Shown piece by piece: positions 1 to 9,618 of a stretch of DNA of 64,000 nt. Within the stretch, counting starts at the first letter, position 1; the number at the start of each line of letters is the position of its first letter. Made by a program: the position numbers and the translations under genes. Below the pieces are notes generated by a model. It was not told the origin of the DNA. It saw nothing but the letters and a program-made list of their open reading frames with translations, and made no database searches. The stretch is from assembly GCA_036435485.1 (NCBI GenBank), contig CM071594.1, positions 199,852,216 to 199,916,215 on the forward strand, read 5' to 3'. The DNA is from Saposhnikovia divaricata (lineage: Eukaryota; Streptophyta; Magnoliopsida; Apiales; Apiaceae).

Positions 1-185
1 GATGAAACCATGATAAATAACAAAGTCTGAATTAAAATAATAATGCTAGAGTAATAAGTTAAGAAAACAAATCCCAAAAACATCCAAGAGTATCACCTAA
101 TTAGAAGAAAGATGAAGTAGATCTAGATCTCCGTCGCTTGTCACGAGCGCAGGAATCCTTCTCCAACTCTGAATCTCTGTCTCTC

Positions 186-219
<34 letters not shown>

Positions 220-884
220 GTTATGTAGGTTGTTGGTCCTTTTTATGATGATAGAATGTGTTTACATAGGCCCCCATGTCTTTTACAGCAAGAAATTCCC
301 CAAAATAGAATTAAAATAGAATTTCTGCAGTTCAGCACAAAATACGTTTCCTAAACGGATTCTGTTTTGAAGGAAAATTCGTAGCTGACTTTTCTTCAGT
401 ATTTCTGGGCCGTTCCAATCGTATTTGGATATCTGAACCACTTTAGAATGAAAGAGAATCTCGTTATCTTCACGTGGACTGTAAGATCGTCCAAAACGGA
501 CTTATAGAACTCAAGATATGACCCAAACAGTGAATCAAGATTTTCATGAAAAATTTCGGGCTCGGCAGAATGCTCCCTGCGCTGCAGTGCACCTGTACCA
601 TGCTGCAGCGCACCATGAAACTTGTTGAAACAGATCCGTCTTCTTCCGAGCTTTCCAACGACTACTTACAGGCCTCAAACGGACTTGTAGAACTCCAGAT
701 ATGGCCAAAATAGTGAAGACTGCGCAAACTACCCCGAAAATCTAATTTTAATCAATTTAACCTCCAACTCTTAGTTCTGCAAAACTCAATGAAAACACAT
801 TAAACACACCACATACTTGAGGTCAAGTAATCAATTTAAGCCGATACTAGACATTCCAAGTGGATATAAAATCCACTTATCACA
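1..884 (-). repeat. LTR (3' LTR, cut by window edge) of a Gypsy-type gag-only element
   Basis: On the minus strand this LTR starts TGTGATAAGTGG at 884, directly after a purine-rich tract (885-899). A short hairpin lies at its start (858-878, AAGTGGAT/ATCCACTT stem). A CT dinucleotide run lies at 188-217. The LTR runs past position 1, so its length is unknown. The matching gag and primer-binding site are at 14190-15252, on the other side of the nested Copia element. Lineage (Tat/Athila-like) is inferred from the PBS and gag. Confidence 0.7.
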
Positions 885-899
885 CCCCCCAAACTTAAA
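885..899 (-). other. Polypurine tract of the outer Gypsy-type element
   Basis: Read on the minus strand this is a TTTAAGTTTGGGGGG-type purine run immediately followed by TGTGATAAG, the start of the 3' LTR. Its position and composition fit a second-strand primer site. Confidence 0.6.
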
Positions 900-1696
900 C
901 CGATGCTTGTCCTCAAGCATAAACAAATATAACTATATACAACTAACTAGTACCACTTCCGTAGGTGATCACGGTTGCATTTGGCATATGCAACAAGCCT
1001 TTTAAACCCCTAGGCAGCCCTAGTGGACGAGTATGGTCTCGTGAGGGCCTATAGCGAATGTACCCACAAAATCCATCTAACTAAACAATGCAATGCATGA
1101 ATGCAACGAATATGAAAATGCAACGATCCCCTCGAACTAACCAAAACCAACTAGCAAGCAAATATCTCAAAGAATGCAACCAAATCCAAATAGAGCTCGA
1201 CTAAGTCCCCGTACACTAACAATACATGATCAGAAAAGTGCGTGTGTGCGATGCTCCTCAGATATACTCCAAACACTAGATCAAAATCATACTTATTCTT
1301 CGCCAAGACAATCACAAGTTTATGAATAGAATGAACGGTAAACACTTCATAACCTAGGAACACCTCCATCATCCTTCAAGTTAGACAGAAATTCATACTT
1401 TATTTCTAAACTACAACACATAATACTATACACAACAACGCATGCTTATTTAACTGTGCAATGGATGAGACCCCAAAAGGCTTATACAATAATACCCATG
1501 TAGCGAGTCTTAGGTTAGTGGATCCCAGACCGTAAAAGCCTTAGGTCACTAGGCACAAAGTCCCCTAGAACTTAATTGCTCGAGTATTAAAGAGCTTACC
1601 CTAGTTAATTTTGCATTTAAACAACTAACATAACTTTTTTTTTCTTTTTTTCTTTTTTTTTTGCAATTTTTTTTTCACACCTCTAATTTGGAATGA
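900..1696 (-). mobile_element. Internal non-coding part of the outer Gypsy-type element, distal to the Copia insertion
   Basis: No coding sequence is visible. The stretch continues the element interrupted at 1697-1701 by the Copia insertion, and is contiguous in origin with 13576-14189. It includes a T-rich run (1629-1675). It carries no pol similarity, which fits a non-autonomous, gag-only element. Confidence 0.55.
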
Positions 1697-1701
1697 GTGC
1701 G
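1697..1701. repeat. Target-site duplication GTGCG (left)
   Basis: GTGCG here is repeated at 13571-13575, exactly flanking the two Copia LTR ends. This proves that the 1702-13570 element inserted into the older Gypsy-type element. Confidence 0.95.
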
Positions 1702-2716
1702 TGTTATTCCCAGATTACACAATTGTATAATTGTAGAAGGGGGGTTGAATACAATTCTTGATATTTATAAATTTCTGATAAGAACTCCAGAAATCTATAC
1801 TTAGATAATTGCTTATAAAAAGATTAATGCACAAACACATAAAAAATCAGGTGGTTAAATGCACCACCTGAAGCTTTTATTCGAAGAAAACTCTGTGATA
1901 CAAAAGTACACAGCTTCTGTTTTACAACTCTTTGCTTTCTAAGAATATTCAATAGAAACCCTAAGCAAGAATGTATCTGTTTTCCTAACCTATAAAGAGT
2001 TGCTACACTTGGTTATAAATCCCAAGTTTTACAAGTACTACTGGAATAAGATAATATTAATCTAATTCTAGTTGACTTGCTACTACACTCCAAATACACA
2101 TGTAGCCGAAAGGTTGTCCTTGTGTTCAGACATGTCTCCTGCACCTTTCTTGTATTCATAGTGTAAATGGAATGCTTCTTTCTTCTGTGTTTCCAAAGTA
2201 TGGCTGTCATACTGCTTTTTGTATCTACTATCAACCCATGTGATCTGTCAGTCAAACATGTCCTTATCAACTGCTAATCCCCAGCTAATCATAGAAGACA
2301 GTGTCAATGATTATCCGTTGATATTGTACACTGACATCCGTTGATGATGTATTGAACGGTATCCGTTGATATTGAGACTTGAGCTGTATCCGTTGATAGA
2401 GTGGATTTGAGTTGTATCCGTTGATAGAGTTTTGTCTTCATCTGTTGATACACTTTCACTTAGACAGAATTACATAGCATAGCTTATTTACAATTGGCTA
2501 CCCTATTCTACCTATCCGTTAATGGTTAACATGACTGTGGATAAAAACACTATCAACTGATAACATAGAGATACTACAGTATGCTACAAAACCTCATCCG
2601 TTGATGAGCTACCTGTCAACGGATAGAGTTATAAATCCTCATCCGTTGACAGCTACAAAACCTTATACAATTTGATTGATTGTGAAGTTATCATCAAGTA
2701 CAACATATTCCTAACA
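1702..2716 (-). repeat. 3' LTR of the SIRE-like Copia element
   Basis: 1015 bp, TG...CA termini, closely matching 12555-13570. The half nearest 2300-2650 carries a dense cluster of ATCCGTTGAT words: exact copies start at 2313, 2336, 2361, 2388, 2416 and 2596, with near copies at about 2440, 2514, 2614 and 2641. An 85-codon open frame at 2013-2270 is present in both LTRs but resembles no known protein. Confidence 0.95.
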
Positions 2717-2731
2717 ATCTCCCCCAATTTA
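2717..2731 (-). other. Polypurine tract of the SIRE-like element
   Basis: On the minus strand AATTGGGGGAGAT sits directly before the 3' LTR start. This is the usual Copia second-strand primer. Confidence 0.85.
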
Positions 2732-2888
2732 TACTTGATGGCAATAAAGCATAAATTCAGGACCTTGATGATAACAAAACATTCCTAAAGATATATATAG
2801 AACAATGCAAAAATTGTATTAAGCTACAAAAATTAAAAACTGAAAGTTTAAGAAATTTACAGAGAAATGCTCCTCTAGACTGAGCAGA

Positions 2889-3485
2889 TTAAGACTGTTT
2901 CTTTTCTCTTGTTGGCATCACCTTTGATTTTCCTTCTTTGGCAGAGTTGGACTCTATCTGTATTTGGAGTTGCCTATAGAAGGCATCTTCTTCATCAACC
3001 TTTGGATTTAGCTTTTGTTGTAACCATCTCAGGTATTGAAAACTGGCCTTTGGTAGTTTGTCTTCTAACCTGAAGAATCTCCTGTTACCATCTTCATCCC
3101 TGAACTCCATCATCCAGAAGGGTTGAAGGTGGATTTTCTATCCATTGTATGGGATCTTCATCTTCCTTGGCAGACTAGATGGAGAGTTCCATTCCCTCCT
3201 TATCTGTTCTATTCTGTCCAGTATCTCCCCTTTTGCTATCTTGGAGAACCCTGTGTATCTCTTGATTGCAGAGAACACTTTGGTTAAGGTCTGATAATTT
3301 TTTCCAAGAACCCTTTGTAGTGGCCATGTCCTTTCCTTTCCTCCCTTGTATACAAAGACCAATCTCTCAGGCAAATGTTTATATTTGTCAATCCCTCTTA
3401 CTTCTGACAATTCATCCAGATAAAGATTCATGCCAGAGTATTCTTCAATATCTACCTGATAGATAAAATCATCCTTGTTTTCCAA
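2889..3485 (-). CDS. ORF3 C-terminal segment (3485-3138 and 3113-2889)
   Basis: Two same-frame pieces separated by a single stop near 3138. They look like a compact folded domain: DDFIYQVDIEEYSGMN, then ERLVFVYKGGKERTWPL and a helical RLEDKLPKASFQYLRW stretch, ending in a basic tail just upstream of the polypurine tract. No family recognised. Confidence 0.4.
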
Positions 3486-3578
3486 GATTGGCTGCCTGAC
3501 AATAGCAGGTACCCTAGCAACTTGAATTGGTTCCTTTGAAGGTTGCTTCCTTGGTATCCTTTTCTTCTGTATAGGCTT

Positions 3579-3863
3579 CTATTGAGGCTTCAGCAAGAAT
3601 GAAGGAACCTCAATGGAGTCAAGATTCATTGGTTCCTCTTTAGGTACTATAGGATCACCATGGAAATTCACAGCTGGGTTGAATACTTTTACAGAAGTAG
3701 GTTGTGATGAGCCAACTGTCTCCTTACTTTCAATTTCTGGAGAGACAGGCCTCCTTGCCTTTGATTTTATTCTCTTAGATTTGGATTTGGGGACTGATTT
3801 CCCTTTCCTTTTGGATTTGGGGACTTCCTCAGGTTCCCTCAATTCATCCTCTACCTCATCCAT
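3579..3863 (-). CDS. ORF3 basic linker segment
   Basis: About 94 residues in the same frame as the two larger segments. It opens with an acidic EVEDELREPEEV run, then a Lys/Ser-rich tract (KSKRKGKSVPKSKSKRIKSKARR) that could serve as a nuclear-localisation or nucleic-acid-binding tail. It stops at TAG near 3579, after which the frame reopens. A fragment of a broken ORF, not a separate gene. Confidence 0.35.
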   Translation of the reverse strand: MDEVEDELREPEEVPKSKRKGKSVPKSKSKRIKSKARRPVSPEIESKETVGSSQPTSVKVFNPAVNFHGDPIVPKEEPMNLDSIEVPSFLLKPQ

Positions 3864-3908
3864 TAACTCTTGAGCCAGCCTTTCTTGCTTCTCATCTGAG
3901 TTTTCATA

Positions 3909-6110
3909 TTAATTTTCAGTGCTTGGTTGAGATTCTCTTAGCAGCCTTGAAGTCTCTTCTCTCTTGGCTTCAACAAATCTAGGATGGCTGTTGGATATGT
4001 TTAGAACTTTTCCATTCCTTATGATTACAGCCATCCATTCTCTTACACAACTGTTAGTCTTCTCCTTGAATTCCTTAATTTGCTTACCCATCAGCTTCTC
4101 TTCATCATCCTTGGGAAATGGAAAGTCCAGTTGTAACTTGTTCTTCCCATTTGCTTTTGGTGGTGAGTAGGGTCTTGTTTTGATGTAGGGTTCAAATTCT
4201 TTAACATGAGAAGGCTCAGCATCATAGAATGTAGGAGCCACAATTGCTGGAGTGAGCACCTTCAGAATTGTGGTAGATATTGTTGGAGCTGAGGTTTGGC
4301 TAGAGAACAGAGTTGATGCAATAGATTGATTGATCAATCTTTCTGACCTCATTATCCTTTCATAGTTTTCCTCTTTAATCTTTTGTAGAGCTTCAATTTT
4401 GGCTAGCTTTTCCTCTTCTGTCAAGTTTGAGAAATCAAACTCTTTAGATAGAGCTACTTGTACAGGTTTGGATTTGGTGGGGGAAGCTGTGACAATGAAG
4501 TCCTGTGGATTGACCACTATGGTAGGCTGCTGCTCCCCCTCACTTGCTGCTTCCCTTCTTTCAGAAATTAAGATTTGACTTGTAGTTGCCACAGCCTCTT
4601 CCACTTTCTCCCCCTTTTTGTTAGCATCAAGGGTTTGACTAGAAGTTGGGGCTGCAACTAACCTTTCTAGCAGTTGGGTTTGCAGTTTTTGATGTTGAAG
4701 AAATTGCTCCATCTGGGATTCCATCTTTTCCACTCTTGAGTTGAGTAGTTGCACAGACTTTGCCAGGTTGTCTTCTTTGATGAACCTTTGTTGCAACACC
4801 CTCTGAGTGGCTGTAGTAGCTAGTTGCTCTAACTTGGAATCCACAGAGATCTTCACATCCTTGATTTCTTGTTTGACCTCCTCTAAGTTGGTTCTCTGAA
4901 TCACCATTTGCATCTTTTGTAACTTAAGGGAGTCAATTGCCTGTTGAAGAACAACCTTTCTCTGTGGATCTGCTTCTGGGTGCTCAGCCAGGGCAGATTT
5001 ATATTGCCTTATGATTTCCACATCAAGTTGATGATAGGTGTAGTTGTGAGCAAATTTAAAATCATGAATACTGCTACCACCTTCATCTTCAGGGCTCTGG
5101 CTGTCTTCATCTTCAGAATCTTCAAATTCTTCACTCTCAGCAGTGGTTGGCAGAGCTTCTAAAGATTCCTTAGCTCTAAGTAGAGACTGTGAGGTGTGCA
5201 CTAAGTGCATGGCCTCCTCTGCTTCCACATTGCCCTGTTGTGCCAGAATTTGATAGGCAGGAACAGGGTGAGTAAAGGTTTCAGCATCCAAAGAAATGGA
5301 GTCAATCATGGACTGATATTCTCTTTGAAATTCCATTTCCTTGGCTGCATCCTCAACCTCCATTGACTCACTAGCAATGGCTGCTTCTTCCATCCTTATT
5401 TCTCCTGTAGTCCCTTCTCTCCTCTCATCTCTCTTTTCTTGCATCAAGGGCTCCCCTTGGGTCACACCTCTCACACCCTCACCTTCACCTACTAAGGTGG
5501 AACTCTCAGTCTCTCCTTTTTCCTGACCAGAAGAAATGGCCAGCCTCTCATTATTTAGCTCTCCTTTTTCCTGCTCACAAGGCAGCCTCTCACTCCCTTC
5601 CCTCAATCCTAAAAGCGTTTCAGCTACTGAGAACTCCTCCACACTTGACACAGGAATGTCAGATATAGCAGTGGTAGAGTGAGTTATCAACGGATAAGGA
5701 ATATCCGTTGATGGAGTAGTTATAGCTGTCAACAGATGGCTAGACAGAGGCGCATCCGTTGATGGAGAAACACTTGTCAACGGATGAAGGATATCCATTG
5801 AGGAAGGAATAATTTTATCCGTTGAAGAGAAAACCAACACTGAATCTGTGGAGATTGATTTTAAGTTTGAGGCCACAGTCTGTGTTGAGAATTCTGGAAG
5901 GGAAGATTGATGGTCCAACAAATCATCTATAAGATGATGACCACCAATTGCAGAGTGGGGCTTCTCCAAGAATCTTAAAGATGGAGAATCAGGAATTGAT
6001 GTAGATATCATATCCACATCCAGAGATGGAGTTGGTGATGGTGGATTGTAATGTGTATCGATTTGAAGATTAAGATCAAGGGGCTGTGACTCCACATTTA
6101 TTGAAGCCAC
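3909..6110 (-). CDS. ORF3 central segment, 733 aa, coiled-coil protein
   Basis: The first 250 residues are low-complexity, rich in Ser/Thr/Pro and Glu, and contain several S-T-D-I/A-P units that are the coding shadow of the ATCAACGGAT word. An acidic stretch (about 325-347) is followed by a long predicted coiled coil (about 385-490, heptads such as LNSRVEKMESQMEQFLQ). Residues about 640-720 form a charged block with FPFPKDDEEKL and REWMAVIIRNG. No zinc finger, transmembrane helix or catalytic motif is seen. It ends at an in-frame TAA and continues in the same frame downstream, so the stop is probably a mutation. Confidence 0.5.
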   Translation of the reverse strand: MASINVESQPLDLNLQIDTHYNPPSPTPSLDVDMISTSIPDSPSLRFLEKPHSAIGGHHLIDDLLDHQSSLPEFSTQTVASNLKSISTDSVLVFSSTDKIIPSSMDILHPLTSVSPSTDAPLSSHLLTAITTPSTDIPYPLITHSTTAISDIPVSSVEEFSVAETLLGLREGSERLPCEQEKGELNNERLAISSGQEKGETESSTLVGEGEGVRGVTQGEPLMQEKRDERREGTTGEIRMEEAAIASESMEVEDAAKEMEFQREYQSMIDSISLDAETFTHPVPAYQILAQQGNVEAEEAMHLVHTSQSLLRAKESLEALPTTAESEEFEDSEDEDSQSPEDEGGSSIHDFKFAHNYTYHQLDVEIIRQYKSALAEHPEADPQRKVVLQQAIDSLKLQKMQMVIQRTNLEEVKQEIKDVKISVDSKLEQLATTATQRVLQQRFIKEDNLAKSVQLLNSRVEKMESQMEQFLQHQKLQTQLLERLVAAPTSSQTLDANKKGEKVEEAVATTSQILISERREAASEGEQQPTIVVNPQDFIVTASPTKSKPVQVALSKEFDFSNLTEEEKLAKIEALQKIKEENYERIMRSERLINQSIASTLFSSQTSAPTISTTILKVLTPAIVAPTFYDAEPSHVKEFEPYIKTRPYSPPKANGKNKLQLDFPFPKDDEEKLMGKQIKEFKEKTNSCVREWMAVIIRNGKVLNISNSHPRFVEAKREETSRLLRESQPSTEN

Positions 6111-6122
6111 ATCAAACTGAGT

Positions 6123-7418
6123 TTAAGAAGGTACAGTTTCCTGTACTGTGTGTGCACCCTGTGATTTCCCTGTGGTTTTAGATTTCACTCTTCTTCCATA
6201 GGTTTTTGAGAGTGGGCTATTTGTGTCTCTACCCCTCTTGTGCAGTGTTCCTTGTGGGGAACTTGATTCAGTAGTCACATTCTGTTGAGAGAGTGTAACT
6301 AGAATTTGGCTTGTAGTTACATTAGCAGTCTTTTGAGAGACTGAAATGGTGGTTGCACTCATCTCTCCTTCCTTATCCTTAGGGCTTCTTTGATGTTCAC
6401 CCTGTCCTTCACCACTCACTACCACCTTCACACTCCCCTCAAGAGTTTTGGTAGATTTTACAACAGGTGTCTTTTGAGAGACACTTGAGGTTTGCTTTTT
6501 AGAATGTGGTTTTGGAACTCTGGATTTGGTCACTTTGGTAGGAGCCTGTTTGGTCACAACTACAGACTCCATTGTGACACTTGAAGGCAAAGAAATTTGG
6601 GGGTTGGAGATAGGGGTTTCAGAGTTAGAAATAGTTACCTGAACAATTGGTAGATATACCAATTGTACTCCTGCATTGAGGTTCATTCGAATTAGGTCAC
6701 TTAAGACTCTCTTCTCCTGAACAAAACATTGGAACTTGCTATCCGGGTTAGCAATGGATAGCTCATTCTCAGATACATGCAGTGCTAAGAGCATTAAAAA
6801 TCTAGCAAAGTAGATATTCTTGCTCCTAGTTTCCTTTTTACCTAACTTTGTAGCTATCTCATACATAACTAATGTGCCAAAATTATAGAATTTATCATTT
6901 AAGAGCATACACATCATAGTTAGCATGGACTGGGTAACAGCATCAAAATTACTAATTTTGCCTGAAAAAGTTTTAATGAAGGCATCACAGAAATAGCTCC
7001 ATTCTTTAACCATTCCTTTCCTAAAAATTTTCCCTAAGTTTTCAGTACTAATGGCATAATTAATAGAATTAAGCATGGCAACAATTTCAGCATCAGTGGG
7101 TACTTTTAGACAGTTATTCTCAGGCAATTTTAAACAAGCAGTTATTACATCAGAATTAACTACATAGTTTTTACCCTTTAAAGAAAAAGCAATTGTACCG
7201 TCTGTGCCATTGTACTCAGCAGATGTCCACATTTCTTCAATTACCTCGTGGATTAAGGGAGTGGTGGCAGTCATAGCATATGACAGTTTGCATTTCTTCA
7301 CGAAACTCATCAAAGTGTGGTAAGCTTTTGGAGCATTCACTGTGTCAACAAAGGCCGCGAAATTGTTCTTCTCATAGGTAAACCCAGTGGAGGACATCAT
7401 CTTAACAATGGGCGCCAT
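6123..7418 (-). CDS. ORF3 N-terminal segment, 431 aa, retroelement-associated protein of unknown function
   Basis: Starts at an ATG about 500 bp downstream of the pol stop. Residues 1 to about 245 look globular (mixed hydrophobic/charged, containing MTATTPLIHEVIEEMW and KGMVKEWSYFCDAF). The rest is Ser/Thr/Lys-rich with SVSQKT-type repeats and is likely disordered. It reads directly into the next segment in the same frame after one TAA. It resembles, by memory only, the uncharacterised proteins annotated beside plant retroelements; no enzymatic motif is seen. It could be a structural, nucleic-acid-binding or accessory protein. Confidence 0.5.
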   Translation of the reverse strand: MAPIVKMMSSTGFTYEKNNFAAFVDTVNAPKAYHTLMSFVKKCKLSYAMTATTPLIHEVIEEMWTSAEYNGTDGTIAFSLKGKNYVVNSDVITACLKLPENNCLKVPTDAEIVAMLNSINYAISTENLGKIFRKGMVKEWSYFCDAFIKTFSGKISNFDAVTQSMLTMMCMLLNDKFYNFGTLVMYEIATKLGKKETRSKNIYFARFLMLLALHVSENELSIANPDSKFQCFVQEKRVLSDLIRMNLNAGVQLVYLPIVQVTISNSETPISNPQISLPSSVTMESVVVTKQAPTKVTKSRVPKPHSKKQTSSVSQKTPVVKSTKTLEGSVKVVVSGEGQGEHQRSPKDKEGEMSATTISVSQKTANVTTSQILVTLSQQNVTTESSSPQGTLHKRGRDTNSPLSKTYGRRVKSKTTGKSQGAHTVQETVPS

Positions 7419-7917
7419 TGAAGTGTTTGAACTTTGGTTACAGAGAGTTTTAGAGAAGAAGATGCAGTTAACTTTTGATATGCTTGAAAATGAATAAAAG
7501 TGAGATGTGAGAGTACAAGTCAGCCTTTTATATTTTTCAAGAATTAAAAATGAAATAATTAAAAGTAATTACTCCATTGGTCAAAAGTAACTGTCAGATA
7601 ATAAATGAAAAGAAAATAAGTACAACCATGATTAGATATACACGGTTACCAACGGTTAAAAAAATGTATATCAACGGGTATAGAATGAACGGTTGAGATA
7701 CAGTTTATCCGTTGATGACGTGGATAGCCTGTTACCCGTTGACATGCGAAAATCTAGTAATGTGTTTATACTATCAACGGATAAAAGGATATCCGTTGAT
7801 AAGCTGATTTTGACTTAGACAAAATTTCTGCAGAAAATTTTTCTGAAAGTTTTAACTTTCAAGTAAATCAAAACACATTTCTAGCTTCAATGCAGTGAAA
7901 TCAAATATCACTAGGAA
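7419..7917 (-). other. Spacer between pol and ORF3, rich in AACGG words
   Basis: A 500-bp stretch without coding sequence. It contains ATCAACGGAT words (exact at 7708, 7773 and 7791; ATCAACGGGT at about 7669) and an ACCAACGGTTA at about 7647. It would be the leader of any ORF3 subgenomic RNA, so a promoter or splice role is possible but not shown. Confidence 0.5.
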
Positions 7918-9490
7918 TTATGACAAGTTAAACATACCTAGCTCACCTACCAATCTTGTGAATGTGGATTCATCAAGAGGCTTGGTGAAGATATCTGCAA
8001 GCTGCATTTCACTTGGCACAAAGTGCATTTCTACTGTACCATTCATCACATGTTCTCTAATGAAGTGGTATTTGATGTCAATGTGCTTGGTTCTCGAATG
8101 TTGCACTGGATTCCCTGTGATGGCAATAGCACTTGTGTTGTCACAGAAAATTGGAATCTTCTCAACTTTTAGACCATAGTCAATGAGTTGGTTTCTCATC
8201 CATAGAATCTGTGCACAACAGCTTCCAGCAGCAATGTACTCAGCTTCAGCTGTAGAAGTGGAGACTGAGTTTTGTTTCTTACTGAACCATGAAACAAGCC
8301 TGTTTCCTAGAAATTGACAGGAACCTATAGTACTTTTCCTATCAACTCTTCAACCTGCATAATCTGCATCTGGATAGCCAGTTAGATCAAAACCAGATTC
8401 TCTTGGGTACCAAATGCCAAGGTTTGGTGTTCCCTTGAGATACCTAAAAATTCTTTTAATAGCTATTAAGTGAGACTCTCTAGGGTCAGCTTGAAACCTA
8501 GCACAAAGACAAGTAGAAAACATTATATCAGGTCTACTAGCTGTTAGGTATAGAAGTGAACCTACCATGCCTCTATAGCTTGAGATGTCCACAGACTTTT
8601 CCTTAGTATTCAACTCAAGTTTAGTTGCAGTGGCCATAGGTGTTTTAGCAGATGTACAATCCATTAAGTCAAATTTCTTTAAGAGATCATAAATATATTT
8701 TGTTTGACTTATGAAAATGCCCTCATTAACTTGCTTTACTTGTAGGCCAAGAAAGTAAGTTAATTCACCCATCATGCTCATTTCATACCTACTTTGCATA
8801 AGTTTGGCAAACTTTTTGCAAAGCTTCTCATCTGTAGACCCAAAAATAATATCATCTACATAGATTTGAACAAGTATTGAAGAGCCATTAATATTCCTAT
8901 GAAATAAGGTTTTATCTACTGTACCTCAAGTGAAGTGGTTCTCCAAAAGAAATTGAGATAAAGTGTCATACCAGGCTCTTGGTGCTTGCTTCAAACCATA
9001 AAGTGCTTTCATGAGAAGATATACATATCCTGGAAATTCTGGATCCTCAAAGCCAGGAGGTTGATGGACATAGACCTCTTCTTCCAGTTCCCCATTTAAA
9101 AAGGCACTTTTGACATCCATCTGATAGACTTTGAAATTGGCATGTGCTGCATAGGCTAGAAAGATTCTTATTGCCTCAAGTCTTGCCACTGGAGCAAAAG
9201 TTTCATCAAAATCTATTCCTTCTTCTTGAGAGTAGCCCTTTGCCACTAATCTAGCTTTATTCCTCACAATTATGCCATTTTCATCTGTCTTATTCTTGAG
9301 AACCCATTTAGTACCTATGACACTTCTATCATCAGGTTTGGGCACAAGTTTCCATACTTTATTTCTTTCAAATTGGTTTAGCTCTTCTTGCATTGCTAAC
9401 ACCCAATCTGGATCTAGAAGGGCATCTTCCACTTTCTTAGGTTCCTCTTGAGACAGGAAGCTACTGTATAGACATTCTGCTTGAGTGGCC
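7918..9490 (-). pseudogene. Copia reverse transcriptase-RNase H (SIRE-like), broken by stops
   Basis: Read on the minus strand: RT begins with the typical DPDWVLAMQEELNQFERNKVW block (near 9420), continues through QMDVKSAFLNGELEEEVYV and LYGLKQAPRAWY, and has the YVDD catalytic box around 8850. RNase H follows, with DADYAG, then STAEAEYIAAG and DNTSAIAI. Premature in-frame stops interrupt it at about 8926 (after ENHFT) and about 8347 (after DYAG), with another between this block and the integrase. The protein cannot be made in full. Confidence 0.9.
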
Positions 9491-9618
9491 CTTCAAGTTT
9501 GGACTCTTGAATTTGATTCACCAATGATTAACTCAAATGGATGATTTCTAGTCCATTTTCTTGCAGGTGGAAGGTTTGATCTTGATGAGGTTGCTTCATT
9601 TCCATGAGCATGATCATT

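Larger units (their letters stand above)
2889..7418 (-). pseudogene. Third ORF (ORF3) of the SIRE-like element, one frame broken by four stops
   Basis: Five open segments (7418-6123, 6110-3909, 3863-3579, 3485-3138, 3113-2889) all lie in the same minus-strand frame and are separated only by in-frame stops (at about 6123, 3909, 3579 and 3138). They are most simply one ancestral reading frame of about 1500 codons placed between RNase H and the polypurine tract. SIRE-type elements are known to carry an extra, often env-like ORF in this position. No membrane segment or signal peptide is visible in this one, so an envelope function is not supported. Individual segments are described separately. 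Confidence 0.7.

Noticed and set aside
2013..2270. 85-codon frame present in both Copia LTRs (also 12867-13124)
   Set aside because: Duplicated only because LTRs are duplicated; no motif, and it overlaps likely promoter/UTR sequence.
2300..2660. CRISPR-like or satellite array
   Set aside because: The repeated word is 10-12 bp with irregular spacing and both orientations, so neither spacer-repeat architecture nor tandem satellite fits.
7640..7660. A true MSA (mitosis-specific activator) element
   Set aside because: ACCAACGGTTA is close to the consensus, but the dominant word ATCAACGGAT does not match the flanking bases; kept only as a hypothesis.
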